From Stigmatella ashevillena (GTDB taxonomy: Bacteria > Myxococcota > Myxococcia > Myxococcales > Myxococcaceae): a stretch of 64,000 nt of DNA. Location of the stretch: positions 3,590,425 to 3,654,424 of the forward strand of contig NZ_JAQNDM010000002.1 in assembly GCF_028368975.1 (NCBI RefSeq). The letters are read 5' to 3'. A model generated the notes under the pieces. It did not search any database. It was not told where the DNA came from and saw only the letters and a list, made by a program, of their open reading frames with translations. The stretch's first letter is position 1. Every line of letters begins with the position of its first letter. Below are positions 54,079-63,490 of this stretch, piece after piece. The translations under genes and the position numbers were made by a program.

Positions 54079-56718
54079 TTACTGACAGATGTCGCGGTCG
54101 TACAGCACGTTGAGGTGGCCCTCAGCGTTGCCCGTCATTGACTGGGCATAGATGGCGCCATCAAAGCTCCCGGTGTTGAACTGGATATGGGCATAGGGGG
54201 CCAGCACCGTGCCCCAGAAACCATAGCCCTGGGCAGTGATGGCCGTGGCATCCACGAAGTTGAAGAGCACGCCGTGCTGATCGATGCCCCCGCTGAACGA
54301 CTGCCCGAAACCTGTGAACGTGGCGGAGCTGCCGGAGACGTTGATCACCACCAGCGAGCCAGCCGGCGCGTCGATGAGCAGCAGCTTGGCATGAGTGAAG
54401 GCGCCAGCGTTCACCTGGAACACGTTCACCTCGGGCTCCGTGCCGCGCAGCAGGATGCCGCCCCAGGACTCCAGCACCGTCGTGCCGTTGGCCGTCAGGG
54501 CGGACAGCCGAGAAGACAGGTCGCGCAGTGCAGTGCCGCGGGCGGCGAAGTCGATGGGCGAGCCCTGCGCCACGATGCCTCTTGGGTAGACCACGCTGGC
54601 GTCGGCGCTGTACCCGCCTCCGTGCCAAGCGTCACCCGAGACACCACCCTTCGAGAGCGTCAGATGGCCGCCCGCCACCAGCGTATGGGCGATGTCGCTG
54701 TCCGGCAGCCGCTGGCCGACCGAGAAGTGGTTCATGGTGATGTTGCCTCCGGCAGCCACCTTTCCTTCCACGTCTGTGCCCAGGGTGTAGTCCCCAAGCA
54801 CGAAGAGGTTGTAGTCGCGCAAGCGCACCTCAATGCAGGAGGTGCACTCGAAGCTCACGTGCGCCGAAGCGGTGTTGTTGTCCTCGCGGCATTCCAACTC
54901 ACGGGCATTGCCAGGGCCGTAGTCCACTACCACGACGATCTCGCCAAGGCCCCCGTGGGGCGGGGACAGCGTCAATGAGGCCAAGGTGCTGGAGCCCGCG
55001 AGGAGCGCGTTGGGCAGCGTGTCAATTCCGAGCAAGGTCCCCCCCGCGCCCGGCTTGCCCAGGAAGAACGCCACTTGGATTCCCGCGGAGGCCGCGGCCT
55101 CACCTTGGTTGCTTACCCGAGCGCTCAGCGTCAGGGTCTGCGTCGAGGCGTCACACGCGCTCGTGATGTTCTCCGTGATGAGGTCCGCCGCTGCGAACGG
55201 GCTGGTGGTACCAGAGCCCTGACTGTTCGAGCGAAAAGTGTTGAGGCCCGGGACAAGCCAGTTGGCCGTTGGGCTGGCCGGGATGGTGCCATCCTCGTTG
55301 ACGTTGGTGACGGAGTACGCATGCTGGTTCCAGATGCTCCGGGTGTTCACCCAGCCATCCTTCTTATCCCGGAACACGCGGATGCCAGCAAAGGAGCCAA
55401 AGCCACAACTGACGTTGGCCGCGATGACGATCTCAGCGTTGTCGTCGCCGTCCACGTCGACGATGACGGGATTCTCGTAGGTGGTGCAGGAACTGTGCGG
55501 CACCTGGAAGCGGACCGCCCCAGTAGCCCCATCGTAGATGCGCAGGTGTCTCTCATCCGCATAGACCGCTTCGGCCCTACCATCCCCCTCAAAGTCAAAG
55601 GTGGACGAGCCGGTCCGACGGGAACTGCCATCCTGGGTGGGGCTCGACCACTTCACCGTGCCGTCCGTCTCAAAGACGCTATAGAAGTAGGCACCCGCTA
55701 CGCCAATCTCGGCCCGTCCATCGTTGTCGAAGTCCGCGATGTTGGGCGCGCCGCCCTCTCCGCCTGCGGGGATGGGCGTCGTCCACAGCAGCTCGCAGGT
55801 GTCGTCCAAGAGTGAGACTTGGCCCGACCAGACCACGACAATCTCGCCTCGGTCGTCCGCGTCGAAGTTACCCACCCCCGCCAGGCCATGGCCAATCTGG
55901 GTGTTGCGGCACTTCAACGTCCCGTCGGCGCGGTACACGGCCCGATCATTGATAACCTCCTGGATGCCGTCCCCATCGATGTCCGCGGCAAAAGAGATGG
56001 GACCGGTCGTGGCATGGGGAACGCCGCCCATGCCATCAGCGCCGACCCACTTCAGGACGCCCGTGTGACTGAAGACGTGGTTGCCATCGAGGATCTCCAC
56101 GTTGCCGTCATGATCCAGATCCGCGAAGGAGACACCGCCCCAATCGTTGGCGGGGATGGAAGTGCGGAATTTGAAGGTGCCATCGTGCTCGAAGCAGATG
56201 AAGCCGTTTCCGTCCTCCGGAATGGTACACAGTTCCGGCTTGCCGTCATGGTCAATGTCACCCGCGGCCAGGGTGGACGCACCCCGGACACGGTAGGCGG
56301 GGTTCGTCACCGTCCACAGGTCGCTGCCATCCGCGCCGCTGATCGCCCGGACGACACCGTTGGTGGACCAGGGAATGCTGACGTTGCCCTTATCCACATA
56401 AGCGTTGAAAACCACGTCCGGGACGCCGTCGCCGTTCAGTTCCACCACCACCGGCGTCATCATGACCTGCTTGTGGTCAGGCAAGACGTTCGGGCTGCCC
56501 GTCCACGCCCATTCCAGCTCTGGCTCAAAGCTGGGATTGAAGGGGGGCCGCACCTCACAGCGCTCAGCGCTCACGGAGCCTTGCTGCTGTTCGAGGGCAT
56601 CCTGGTCCGAATCCACGGCGCAGGCCATTCCCCCCACCGCCATCAGCACCGCAGCCAGCTTTCCTCCGTCCCGCCTTACATCCCACGTTTCCGCACTGCT
56701 TCGATCTGTCTTCTTCAT
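54079..56718 (-). CDS. FG-GAP/VCBS propeller protein with choice-of-anchor-A domain
   Basis: 879 residues. The signal-like start GGKLAAVLMAVGGMACAVD directs export, perhaps as a lipoprotein, though the lipobox is imperfect. Residues ~80-490 hold seven or so calcium-binding repeats: DIDHDGKPE, DLDHDGNVE, DIDGDGIQE, DFDADDRGE, DFDNDGRAE, DFEGDGRAE, DVDGDDNAE, likely one beta-propeller. A CARDB-like domain follows (~540-640), then a choice-of-anchor-A domain with NLFVLGDYTLGTDVEGKVAAGGNITM. Probably displayed on the cell surface and active in adhesion. ATG 56718 has GGAGG about ten bases upstream. Confidence 0.85.
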   Translation of the reverse strand: MKKTDRSSAETWDVRRDGGKLAAVLMAVGGMACAVDSDQDALEQQQGSVSAERCEVRPPFNPSFEPELEWAWTGSPNVLPDHKQVMMTPVVVELNGDGVPDVVFNAYVDKGNVSIPWSTNGVVRAISGADGSDLWTVTNPAYRVRGASTLAAGDIDHDGKPELCTIPEDGNGFICFEHDGTFKFRTSIPANDWGGVSFADLDHDGNVEILDGNHVFSHTGVLKWVGADGMGGVPHATTGPISFAADIDGDGIQEVINDRAVYRADGTLKCRNTQIGHGLAGVGNFDADDRGEIVVVWSGQVSLLDDTCELLWTTPIPAGGEGGAPNIADFDNDGRAEIGVAGAYFYSVFETDGTVKWSSPTQDGSSRRTGSSTFDFEGDGRAEAVYADERHLRIYDGATGAVRFQVPHSSCTTYENPVIVDVDGDDNAEIVIAANVSCGFGSFAGIRVFRDKKDGWVNTRSIWNQHAYSVTNVNEDGTIPASPTANWLVPGLNTFRSNSQGSGTTSPFAAADLITENITSACDASTQTLTLSARVSNQGEAAASAGIQVAFFLGKPGAGGTLLGIDTLPNALLAGSSTLASLTLSPPHGGLGEIVVVVDYGPGNARELECREDNNTASAHVSFECTSCIEVRLRDYNLFVLGDYTLGTDVEGKVAAGGNITMNHFSVGQRLPDSDIAHTLVAGGHLTLSKGGVSGDAWHGGGYSADASVVYPRGIVAQGSPIDFAARGTALRDLSSRLSALTANGTTVLESWGGILLRGTEPEVNVFQVNAGAFTHAKLLLIDAPAGSLVVINVSGSSATFTGFGQSFSGGIDQHGVLFNFVDATAITAQGYGFWGTVLAPYAHIQFNTGSFDGAIYAQSMTGNAEGHLNVLYDRDICQ

Positions 56719-56908
56719 CCTTGCCCGTCCTCCTAAATTGTCTGGGTATTCTCCATCTGTCGGCGCCACACTTGCTGGGGCTGGTTTCATCCGGCCAGAA
56801 GGACGCTCTTGAGTTTAGCAATGCTGCGAAGGTGTGCCACATCTCATCCTTGCGGCCTGCCAGCATCCATCCTATGCGTGACCGCGTGACTCAGGCAGCC
56901 ATCCCCCC

Positions 56909-57298
56909 ATGAAGCTCGAGCGCCACGTCGGAGGGCTCTCACTCGCCCGAAAGGCTCGCTACCTGCGCGCACGAGGTTGGCGCGAGGAGAAAGGAGGGTG
57001 GTCGAACGAGATCTTCGGTCTGCTCCCGACGGCCAAGGCCCTCCACCACCAACTCACCGATGACCTGAGCCAAGCGCTCTGTCAGTGGGGATGGCGGGTG
57101 CTTGGCTACTCGGAGCGGGGCTATGTCCAACTGCGCGATGGCGAGCGGGGCAAGCCCTGTTCGCTGCCAAAGGCACTGCGCACCCAGGCCCGTCGCGAGA
57201 AGCGTCCGGTGGCCGATCTGACGTACTCGCTGTTCCTGGCTGCGCTGCTCGCGGCAGAAGACGCGGCGGGCCAGGGGACGCCCTCCCCAAAGGAATGA
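56909..57298 (+). CDS. Small hypothetical protein
   Basis: 129 residues, Arg-rich and without signal or membrane segment. Sequence reads LARKARYLRARGWREEKGGW, LPTAKALHHQLTDDLSQALCQWGWRVL and a helical tail. I do not recognise the family. The ATG at 56909 has a poor ribosome site but the codon bias is typical of its neighbours. It may be expressed alone; next gene starts 104 bp away. The low-complexity Arg/Leu content leaves some doubt that it is real. Confidence 0.45.
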   Translation: MKLERHVGGLSLARKARYLRARGWREEKGGWSNEIFGLLPTAKALHHQLTDDLSQALCQWGWRVLGYSERGYVQLRDGERGKPCSLPKALRTQARREKRPVADLTYSLFLAALLAAEDAAGQGTPSPKE

Positions 57299-57402
57299 GA
57301 ACCGGATCCCCCGGGGCCGCCCCGTTCAGGCGCCACTGTACGATGGGGTGATTCTGACGAACGTGCTTTGGCCTACGCTCTCCGAGAGCTAGTGTTCACT
57401 CC

Positions 57403-58101
57403 ATGTGCGATACGGTTGGGGGGAAACCTATCTACGTTGTCCTGGGCGCTCCGCGCTCGGGGACATCTGCGATGGCCTGGGCGTTGCGCGATCAAGGCGT
57501 GACCATGTTCATAGCGGCGGATTCGCCAGACCTCGATTCGCCCAGCGGCAATCAGGAAGACAATCTCGCCAGAACGCTCAACAACCACCTCATGACGCGA
57601 GCGTCCAACGGCACGCGCCATGATTGGGACAACCCACGTTATGTGGGCGGGGCACCGGAGCATGCCCTGCGCATGATTCGCGCCTATGTCCGCTGCCGGG
57701 CACGGCACGCGCCAGGCGTGTGGGGCGTCAAGGATCCCCGCATGTGCTTCACGCTCGAGCCTTGGGTCGCCGCGACGAAGGACCTCCCCGTGCGCTGGAT
57801 TCTCATCCGCCGGGAGCGACGGCAATCCACGGTCGCGAGCCTCACCGCGATGCTGCCCGCGAAGCTTCGCCTGGCGGGCGAGCCAGACGGACTCCAGCGC
57901 CTTGCCTCCACCTGGGCCGAGTCCTATCAAATCGCATTGGAACTCGGACTCGAGCGAACGGGGCTGCGCCCCTACAGCTTGACCTATGAGGAATTGCTCT
58001 CGCCCGAGGGACAGCGGCGACTCGCGGAGCATTTCGCCTTCGCGGCGCCACTCACCAGCGTGGTCTCGCGTCTGAACAGACGCGGTCGCGCGAGCCAGTA
58101 A
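57403..58101 (+). CDS. Sulfotransferase-like P-loop protein
   Basis: 232 residues. IYVVLGAPRSGTSAMAWALRDQG near the start matches the 5'-phosphosulfate loop (PxRSGTS) that binds PAPS in sulfotransferases. The second half has VKDPRMCFTLEPW and WILIRRERRQSTVASL, like the 3'-phosphate-binding region. It should move sulfate to a sugar or lipid hydroxyl. Next in the same direction are a family 2 glycosyltransferase (26 bp on) and an HExxH protein, so a sulfated glycan is a reasonable reading of the operon, as inference. Confidence 0.8.
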   Translation: MCDTVGGKPIYVVLGAPRSGTSAMAWALRDQGVTMFIAADSPDLDSPSGNQEDNLARTLNNHLMTRASNGTRHDWDNPRYVGGAPEHALRMIRAYVRCRARHAPGVWGVKDPRMCFTLEPWVAATKDLPVRWILIRRERRQSTVASLTAMLPAKLRLAGEPDGLQRLASTWAESYQIALELGLERTGLRPYSLTYEELLSPEGQRRLAEHFAFAAPLTSVVSRLNRRGRASQ

Positions 58102-58127
58102 TCCATCACCCAGAGAGGAGCCGAGGA

Positions 58128-59630
58128 ATGTTGAGCGCATGGGTATTCGTGTATTCGGCCGTCCTGACACTCCGCGCCTTGTGGTGCTGGCGTCAGGGAG
58201 GCCTGCGTGTCGCGCACATCGCGCGGGAGCAGCGAGAAGTCGCACGCGAGTGGTCGGCGGGCCCGCCCCCGCCCACGATCCAGGTCGTCCTGTTCCTGCC
58301 CATGCTCCGAGAGCAGGGCAACGTGAGGGATCTCTTCGAGGCACTGAACCGGCTCGATTTTCCCGCCGAGCACCTGCTGGTCGTTCCCATCACGACCGAA
58401 CGCGAGACGGCGGATCAAGCCGACCGCACCCGCGCGGCCCAGGCCCTGCTCGAGGACCTTGAGGCAAGGCGGACGGGCGCCCGCTTCTTCTGGAAGCATT
58501 CCCGGAGCTTTCCGGTCAGGAAATTGAGCGCGTGGGTGAAGACCTTCCAGCGGGACGAGGAGGGCCGACGTGAGGTCCGCGCTGCCCTTCAATCCGCCCT
58601 GGAGCAGCCGACCACCCGGGAGTGTGTCGAGCGGGCCCTGGCCGAGGGCGCCTCGCGTGCGCCCTCCTTTCACGTCCATTTTCCCGGAGTCCGCGGCAAC
58701 AAGGCCACACAGATGAACCATGCGTTGGATGTCCTGCGGGAGCGGGGGGTCCTGGCACATCCCGAGCGCACGTACATCGGTGTCTATGACGCCGACTCGC
58801 GGCCCCATCCGTTGAGCCTGGCGAGTCTCGCCCTGGCCGCACACAAGGATTTGGCGCCCGCCTTCCAGCAGTACCCCATCTACCTCAAGGGCGCGGAGCG
58901 GCTGGGCCCGCTCATGCGCAACGAGGCATGGCTCCAAACGGCACGCTCCCTGTGTGTCGAGTACCCCCGGCAGCTCGAGGTGAACCGGGCGCTCCTTCAA
59001 GGACGCATGGCCGGACGCACCTTCACCTATTGCATCGGGCATGGAGAGTTCCTGCGCGCGGACTGGCTGTTGCGCGCGCGCTTTCCGGAGCTCCAGCCCA
59101 TCGATGATCTGCCCACAGGGTACATGCTCTCGCTCGCAGGGCAGCGAATCGTGCCACTGCCTTTCTTCGACGTCTGCGAGGTCGCCGACTCACTGCCGGA
59201 GTTCATCCATCAGACGTCGACCTGGTTCGCGGGGCAATCCGACTACAGGGATCCTCCTGCGCGCGCGGCGCGGCACTTCGGCCCCATTCCCCTTGTCCGC
59301 GCGGTGCGCGGACGGGTGGAGCAGGTGCTCGCGAACGTGCAGTGGGCCACCTTGGGGCTGGTGCGGTTGGGAGTCCTCGGCGCGTGTCTGCTCACGGGCT
59401 CCTGGGCCGCGGGACTGGTGGTGTTGATGGCCTTCACCCTGGAAGCCGCGGTGAACTGGGGTCTCGCGCTCCGGCTCGTCGAGGGGCACCTCGATGCCGA
59501 GCATCTGCCTCGCCTGGCCTACCGGTGGTCATCGGTGGCGAGGCCCCTCTTCTCGTCCGTGGGGCCCTGCACGTATCTGTTGCGCAGGCTCTTTGCCCAA
59601 GAACTGCCCCGCTACAAGACGGAGCGATGA
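58128..59630 (+). CDS. Family 2 glycosyltransferase, membrane-bound
   Basis: 500 residues. A short N-terminal membrane segment (LSAWVFVYSAVLTLRALW) is followed by a GT2-like catalytic domain with VVLFLPMLREQGNVRDLFEAL, TERETADQA and the Asp-Ala-Asp metal site in YIGVYDADSRPHPL, then IDDLPTGYMLSLAGQ in acceptor position. Two hydrophobic segments close the chain (VRLGVLGACLLTGSWAAGLVVLMAFTLEAAVNW). The protein is probably a processive or polytopic polysaccharide synthase. It starts 26 bp after the sulfotransferase stop and ends directly at the ATG of the next gene. Confidence 0.82.
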   Translation: MLSAWVFVYSAVLTLRALWCWRQGGLRVAHIAREQREVAREWSAGPPPPTIQVVLFLPMLREQGNVRDLFEALNRLDFPAEHLLVVPITTERETADQADRTRAAQALLEDLEARRTGARFFWKHSRSFPVRKLSAWVKTFQRDEEGRREVRAALQSALEQPTTRECVERALAEGASRAPSFHVHFPGVRGNKATQMNHALDVLRERGVLAHPERTYIGVYDADSRPHPLSLASLALAAHKDLAPAFQQYPIYLKGAERLGPLMRNEAWLQTARSLCVEYPRQLEVNRALLQGRMAGRTFTYCIGHGEFLRADWLLRARFPELQPIDDLPTGYMLSLAGQRIVPLPFFDVCEVADSLPEFIHQTSTWFAGQSDYRDPPARAARHFGPIPLVRAVRGRVEQVLANVQWATLGLVRLGVLGACLLTGSWAAGLVVLMAFTLEAAVNWGLALRLVEGHLDAEHLPRLAYRWSSVARPLFSSVGPCTYLLRRLFAQELPRYKTER

Positions 59631-60665
59631 ATGATGAGCGAACTGGACTTGAACACGCCAGGGGCCACGGCGCGGGGCTCCTTCCGCGAGGAGCTCGACC
59701 ACTGGCGGTCGCTGGCACGGAGTGAGTGGCAGGTGCGCGCGGCCATGGCGCGGCGCCAGGATCCCCGGATCGCCGAGTCGCTGACCGGATATTTCCTCGA
59801 CCGGTTCGCCTTCCGCCTCTTCTGGGGAAAACACCGGGGGCTCGAGATCGCGGATCGCTTCACCCAGGATCTCGAGGAACTCTCCCGCTCCTGGGAGTCC
59901 AGACACCTGAAGCTCCTGCACGGCGTGCCGTCACTGGGAATCGCGCCCTCTGATTTCCACGCGCCGATCCCGGAGTCCGCGCTGCTTTCGGAACTCCTCT
60001 GGCGTTGGCGCTCCTTCCTGACCGAGCGGGGCCTTCCGCGCATCGAGGGCCAGTTTCAAAACCCCGGGGGACAGCGCTGGGGGGAGTTCTACCTGGACTC
60101 GGTCCTCTACCCGTTCTACACGCCGGTGCACGCGGGCCCGGGCTTCTACGCGCGCCTGTCTCCAGCGCAGCAGTCGGAGGTGCTCCGCCGCCATGGCATC
60201 CCTGGCGTCACGGCCCTTTATGCGTTCCTCGCCCGAAGCCACGAGGAGACGCACAGGGTTCAATTCGGTGAGCCGCTCCTGTGCGAGTACTTGCTCGCCT
60301 GGCTGTGGTGCCGGTTCCTGAACCAGGAGGAGCTCTGGTATTGGCAGCGCAACGACCAGACGGGGGAGAGCTTCAACATCGAAGCCCCCTGGGTGCTCCG
60401 CGTCGAACTCAGCCGGGATGAGGTGATCGCGCTCTTCACGGACACGCAGGTGGGCATCACGGCGGTATGCGGTCCCCGTGCGTACGAAGACCTCTGCCTC
60501 GCGGCGTGGCTGTTCGATGGAAAGGCGCTCCGCTATCGGGAGTACCTCGATGTCGTCACCGGCTACTTCGAGCATCGCGCGGATCCGTCCTGGCAGGAGG
60601 GAGCTCGCGAGCGGCTTGAGGCCCGGTTGCTCCTGAGCCCCAGGGTGCGGAGGACCGCCGACTAG
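59631..60665 (+). CDS. HExxH-motif protein of unknown function
   Basis: 344 residues, no signal. A canonical zinc motif, SHEETHRVQFGE, is at residues 204-208 with Glu213 close by and CEYLLAWLWCRF after it; the same pattern, His-Glu-x-x-His then Glu, is seen in gluzincin-type proteases. The rest, such as HWRSLARSEWQVRAAMARRQDPRIAE and FGKHR, is unfamiliar. ATG 59631 follows the GT2 stop codon directly. A role in processing the surface glycan or an enzyme-like iron-binding role is equally possible. Family not recognised. Confidence 0.6.
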   Translation: MMSELDLNTPGATARGSFREELDHWRSLARSEWQVRAAMARRQDPRIAESLTGYFLDRFAFRLFWGKHRGLEIADRFTQDLEELSRSWESRHLKLLHGVPSLGIAPSDFHAPIPESALLSELLWRWRSFLTERGLPRIEGQFQNPGGQRWGEFYLDSVLYPFYTPVHAGPGFYARLSPAQQSEVLRRHGIPGVTALYAFLARSHEETHRVQFGEPLLCEYLLAWLWCRFLNQEELWYWQRNDQTGESFNIEAPWVLRVELSRDEVIALFTDTQVGITAVCGPRAYEDLCLAAWLFDGKALRYREYLDVVTGYFEHRADPSWQEGARERLEARLLLSPRVRRTAD

Positions 60666-60843
60666 AACACCGAACGGTCTGGGAGCCTTCTCTCGCTTGC
60701 ATCTCCACCAGAAAGAGGAAGACGGGGACACCTGCCTTCCTGGCGTCGAGGCGGCGGATTCCTGAAAGAATGCAGGCCGCCGAGGGCGAGACACCTCCGG
60801 CGTCCCGGCACGAGAGAAGTCCCTTTGGATCAAGAGGTGAGTT

Positions 60844-61272
60844 GTGGGAGCAGAGAGACATTTTGGGCCGCACACGTTGTCGCTCGAGGAGCCGGGCATC
60901 GTTCGACTCACGACGAAGGGGCATCTCCAAGAAAATGAACTCCGGGAGATGATTGTCCCGATACGGGAGTTCAAAGAGCGCCATGACGCGCTCTACTTGA
61001 TGGTGGACGCGCGACACGGGACGGGCTTCTCGGCCAAAGCGCGCAAAGCCATCAATGAAGACCGCAGCCTGGTTCCCTATACGGGGGTGGTGATCTTCGG
61101 TGCCAGCTTCGCCATGAGAGCCATCTCGCACATGATGACGCGAGCCGGTGTGCTGATGGGCCGACGCCCCACGTATCAGACCGTCTTCACCGAGACCGAG
61201 GAAGAGGCACGGGCTTGGCTCGCCGTCCAACACGCCGCCCGGGCCACCGGAAGCGCCCCTGAGCCTCAGTAA
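60844..61272 (+). CDS. STAS/SpoIIAA-like domain protein
   Basis: 142 residues. The sequence ...GIVRLTTKGHLQENELREMIVPIREFKERHDALYLMVDARHGTGFSAKARKAI with the following AMRAISHMMTRAG recalls the SpoIIAA-like (STAS) fold used in anti-anti-sigma factors and other regulators, but the phosphorylated Ser is not evident. GTG 60844 has AAGAGGTGA upstream. The C-terminal ~35 residues hold an acidic helix and a low-complexity tail. It ends 118 bp before iolG. Assignment is by pattern only. Confidence 0.55.
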   Translation: MGAERHFGPHTLSLEEPGIVRLTTKGHLQENELREMIVPIREFKERHDALYLMVDARHGTGFSAKARKAINEDRSLVPYTGVVIFGASFAMRAISHMMTRAGVLMGRRPTYQTVFTETEEEARAWLAVQHAARATGSAPEPQ

Positions 61273-61390
61273 CAGAGGCAGTTGTCGTCCCAGGTGTGGG
61301 GATCCTGCGCCTCGAAGATACTGAGTTGAGTATTCGCCACATGGCGGCGCCCCAACATCTGCCCTGCAAAGCCCGGTGTATCGTCACCGC

Positions 61391-62398
61391 ATGAAACTGG
61401 CTCTCCTCGGCGCCGGGCGCATTGGCCAGATCCACGCGGCCAACATCCACCATCATCCGCGCGCCCGGCTCCATGCCGTGGCCGACGTGAACGCCGAGGC
61501 AGCGAAGTCCCTGGGCGAGCGCTACGGCGCGAAGGCCTCAACCGACATCGACGCCGTGCTCGCGGACCCAGCGCTGGAGGGCGTCTTCATCTGTACCTCC
61601 ACCGACACCCATGTGGAGCTCATCCTCAAGGCCGCGCGGCGCAAGCTGCCCATCTTTTGCGAGAAACCCATCGATCTCGATCTCGCGAAGGTGGACACCT
61701 GTCTGGCCGAGGTGACGCGCGCCGGTGTCCCGCTCATGATTGGCTTCAACCGCCGCTTCGATCCTCACTTCCGCGCCCTGCGAGACGCCGTCCGCCGGGG
61801 AGAGGCCGGGGACGTCGAGATGGTCAAAATCACCAGCCGTGACCCGGCGCCCCCGCCTCCCGCCTACGTCCGTGTCTCCGGGGGCATCTTTCGCGACATG
61901 ATGATCCACGATCTCGACATGGCTCGCTTCCTGCTTGGCGAGGAGCCCGTCGAGATCTTCGCCACGGGCTCCTGCCTGGTGGATCCCGGCATTGGCGAGG
62001 CGGGCGACATCGACACGGCGATGGTGATCCTCAAGACCCGGCGTGGCGCGCTCTGCCACATCGACAACAGCCGTCGCGCCGTCTACGGCTATGACCAGCG
62101 GCTCGAGGTCTTCGGCTCGAAGGGCATGCTCCAGGCAGCCAACCCCCTGCCCACCACCGTCACCCGCTACACGCGCGAAGCGGTGCTCTCCGACAAGCCG
62201 TACCACTTCTTCCTGGACCGCTACCCCGAGGCCTACCGCGCGGAGTTGGAGCACTTCCTCGACGTGGCGGCCGGCCGCGCCGAGCCGCTGGTGACAGGCC
62301 GCGATGGCCGAGCAGCGCTGGTCCTGGCAGATGCCGCGCACCAGTCCTTGAAGCTTGGCAAGCCCATCGCGATTCCTCCCCAAGGGGAGAGGAATTAG
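61391..62398 (+). CDS. iolG: Inositol 2-dehydrogenase (Gfo/Idh/MocA family)
   Basis: 335 residues. The NAD-binding start LALLGAGRIGQIHAANIHHHP and ADVN, the catalytic Lys in FCEKPIDLD, the Gfo/Idh/MocA motif FNRRFDPHFRALRDAV and MMIHDLDMARFLLGEEP with Asp and His match IolG closely. It oxidises myo-inositol to scyllo-inosose, the first step of inositol breakdown. ATG 61391 is used rather than 61376. The transaldolase-like gene runs tail to tail with a four-base overlap of stop codons. The next step, IolE, lies on the other strand at the right edge. Confidence 0.92.
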   Translation: MKLALLGAGRIGQIHAANIHHHPRARLHAVADVNAEAAKSLGERYGAKASTDIDAVLADPALEGVFICTSTDTHVELILKAARRKLPIFCEKPIDLDLAKVDTCLAEVTRAGVPLMIGFNRRFDPHFRALRDAVRRGEAGDVEMVKITSRDPAPPPPAYVRVSGGIFRDMMIHDLDMARFLLGEEPVEIFATGSCLVDPGIGEAGDIDTAMVILKTRRGALCHIDNSRRAVYGYDQRLEVFGSKGMLQAANPLPTTVTRYTREAVLSDKPYHFFLDRYPEAYRAELEHFLDVAAGRAEPLVTGRDGRAALVLADAAHQSLKLGKPIAIPPQGERN

Positions 62399-63450
62399 AG
62401 CATCTGGTCTCGGACCCACTCCACGAGTTGTTGGTTTCCCCCTAGAAACTGCCGCAGCGTGTGGACCGACGCACCGTACGCCGCGAACGCCTCGGGGCGC
62501 ATTCCCTCTTCGTCGTAGGCCCTCCGGAAGTCTGGGAGTTTGTGGTGGAGCGTCTCGACAACCCCGGGCGCCACCGGCACGGTCAACGTCTGACGCGGCG
62601 TGAGGTCCGAGCCGTTGAACTGCTTCCACCACGCATAGGGGATGCTCTGAATGACTCCCTCCCCGATGAGCTCCGACCAGTGCAGGGAGTGGCGGTACGC
62701 GGCTGAGAGCAGCGTGCTCCGAAACCTCCGCTGAAGGAAGAGCTGGTGCGCCTTCTTGAACACGGCGATCCCCGCCCAGTCCAAGCATCCAGGCTCGAGA
62801 GGCACGGAGTCACGCTCCGCGACTCGCTTCATGTGGTCATCGACCCGGCCCACCATGATCGTCACGTAGGGGTGCAACCGCTCCCGGGAGAAGCCCTCCC
62901 GGAGCGCCCGGTCGATCCCCCGCTCGAGCGCCTCCGCCGTGGCGAGGGCCTGCGAAACGGTGAAACTCACGGTCGCGTTGACGTTGATGCCTCGGGCCGT
63001 GAGTTCCTCCATCGCGGCGATGCCCTCCTTCGTCGAGGGACACTTGAGCGCGATGTTGGGCGCGAGCGCGGCGAGCGACAGGCCGTGCGCGATCATCCGC
63101 TCGGTGGATCGGTAGAGCTTCGGACTCACCTGCACAGAGAGGTAGCCTTGGCGGCCTCCCGTCCTGTCGTAGAGGGGCGCCAGGAGGGCGGCAGCCTCTT
63201 TCGCGACTGCCTCGATGAGCCTCCAGGCAGCGTCATCCTCTGTGTCAGCGGGATGCTCGCGCAGGAGCCGTTGGAGCACGGGGAGCCACTTCGCCGGGTC
63301 CGCACTCACGGCGGCGCCGACGATGACCGGGTTCGACGTGGCGCCGGACGCGCCATGGCCGATGGCCTCCGCCAGTTCCGGGAGCGCGCAGGAGTCACTC
63401 CAGAACTCGGTCCCCAGGGCGACGGTCTGCTGCATCCGAGATGCGGGCAC
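62395..63450 (-). CDS. Transaldolase-like protein
   Basis: 351 residues. TIM barrel of the transaldolase family; the Schiff-base Lys is in NIALKCPSTKEGIAAM, with GATSNPVIVG in the N-terminal phosphate/Asn region and VGRVDDHM further on. GTG 63450 has AAGGAGGAGCC just upstream; the frame is open to 63648 without such a site. It moves three-carbon units between sugar phosphates in classical cases; here, beside inositol genes, it may feed the carbon skeleton into the pentose phosphate pathway. It follows iolE by 40 bp in the same direction, so they probably share a transcript. Confidence 0.85.
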   Translation of the reverse strand: MPASRMQQTVALGTEFWSDSCALPELAEAIGHGASGATSNPVIVGAAVSADPAKWLPVLQRLLREHPADTEDDAAWRLIEAVAKEAAALLAPLYDRTGGRQGYLSVQVSPKLYRSTERMIAHGLSLAALAPNIALKCPSTKEGIAAMEELTARGINVNATVSFTVSQALATAEALERGIDRALREGFSRERLHPYVTIMVGRVDDHMKRVAERDSVPLEPGCLDWAGIAVFKKAHQLFLQRRFRSTLLSAAYRHSLHWSELIGEGVIQSIPYAWWKQFNGSDLTPRQTLTVPVAPGVVETLHHKLPDFRRAYDEEGMRPEAFAAYGASVHTLRQFLGGNQQLVEWVRDQML

Positions 63451-63490
63451 GGCTCCTCCTTCCACGTGGCCAAGGGAACGCTGGCGCGGC

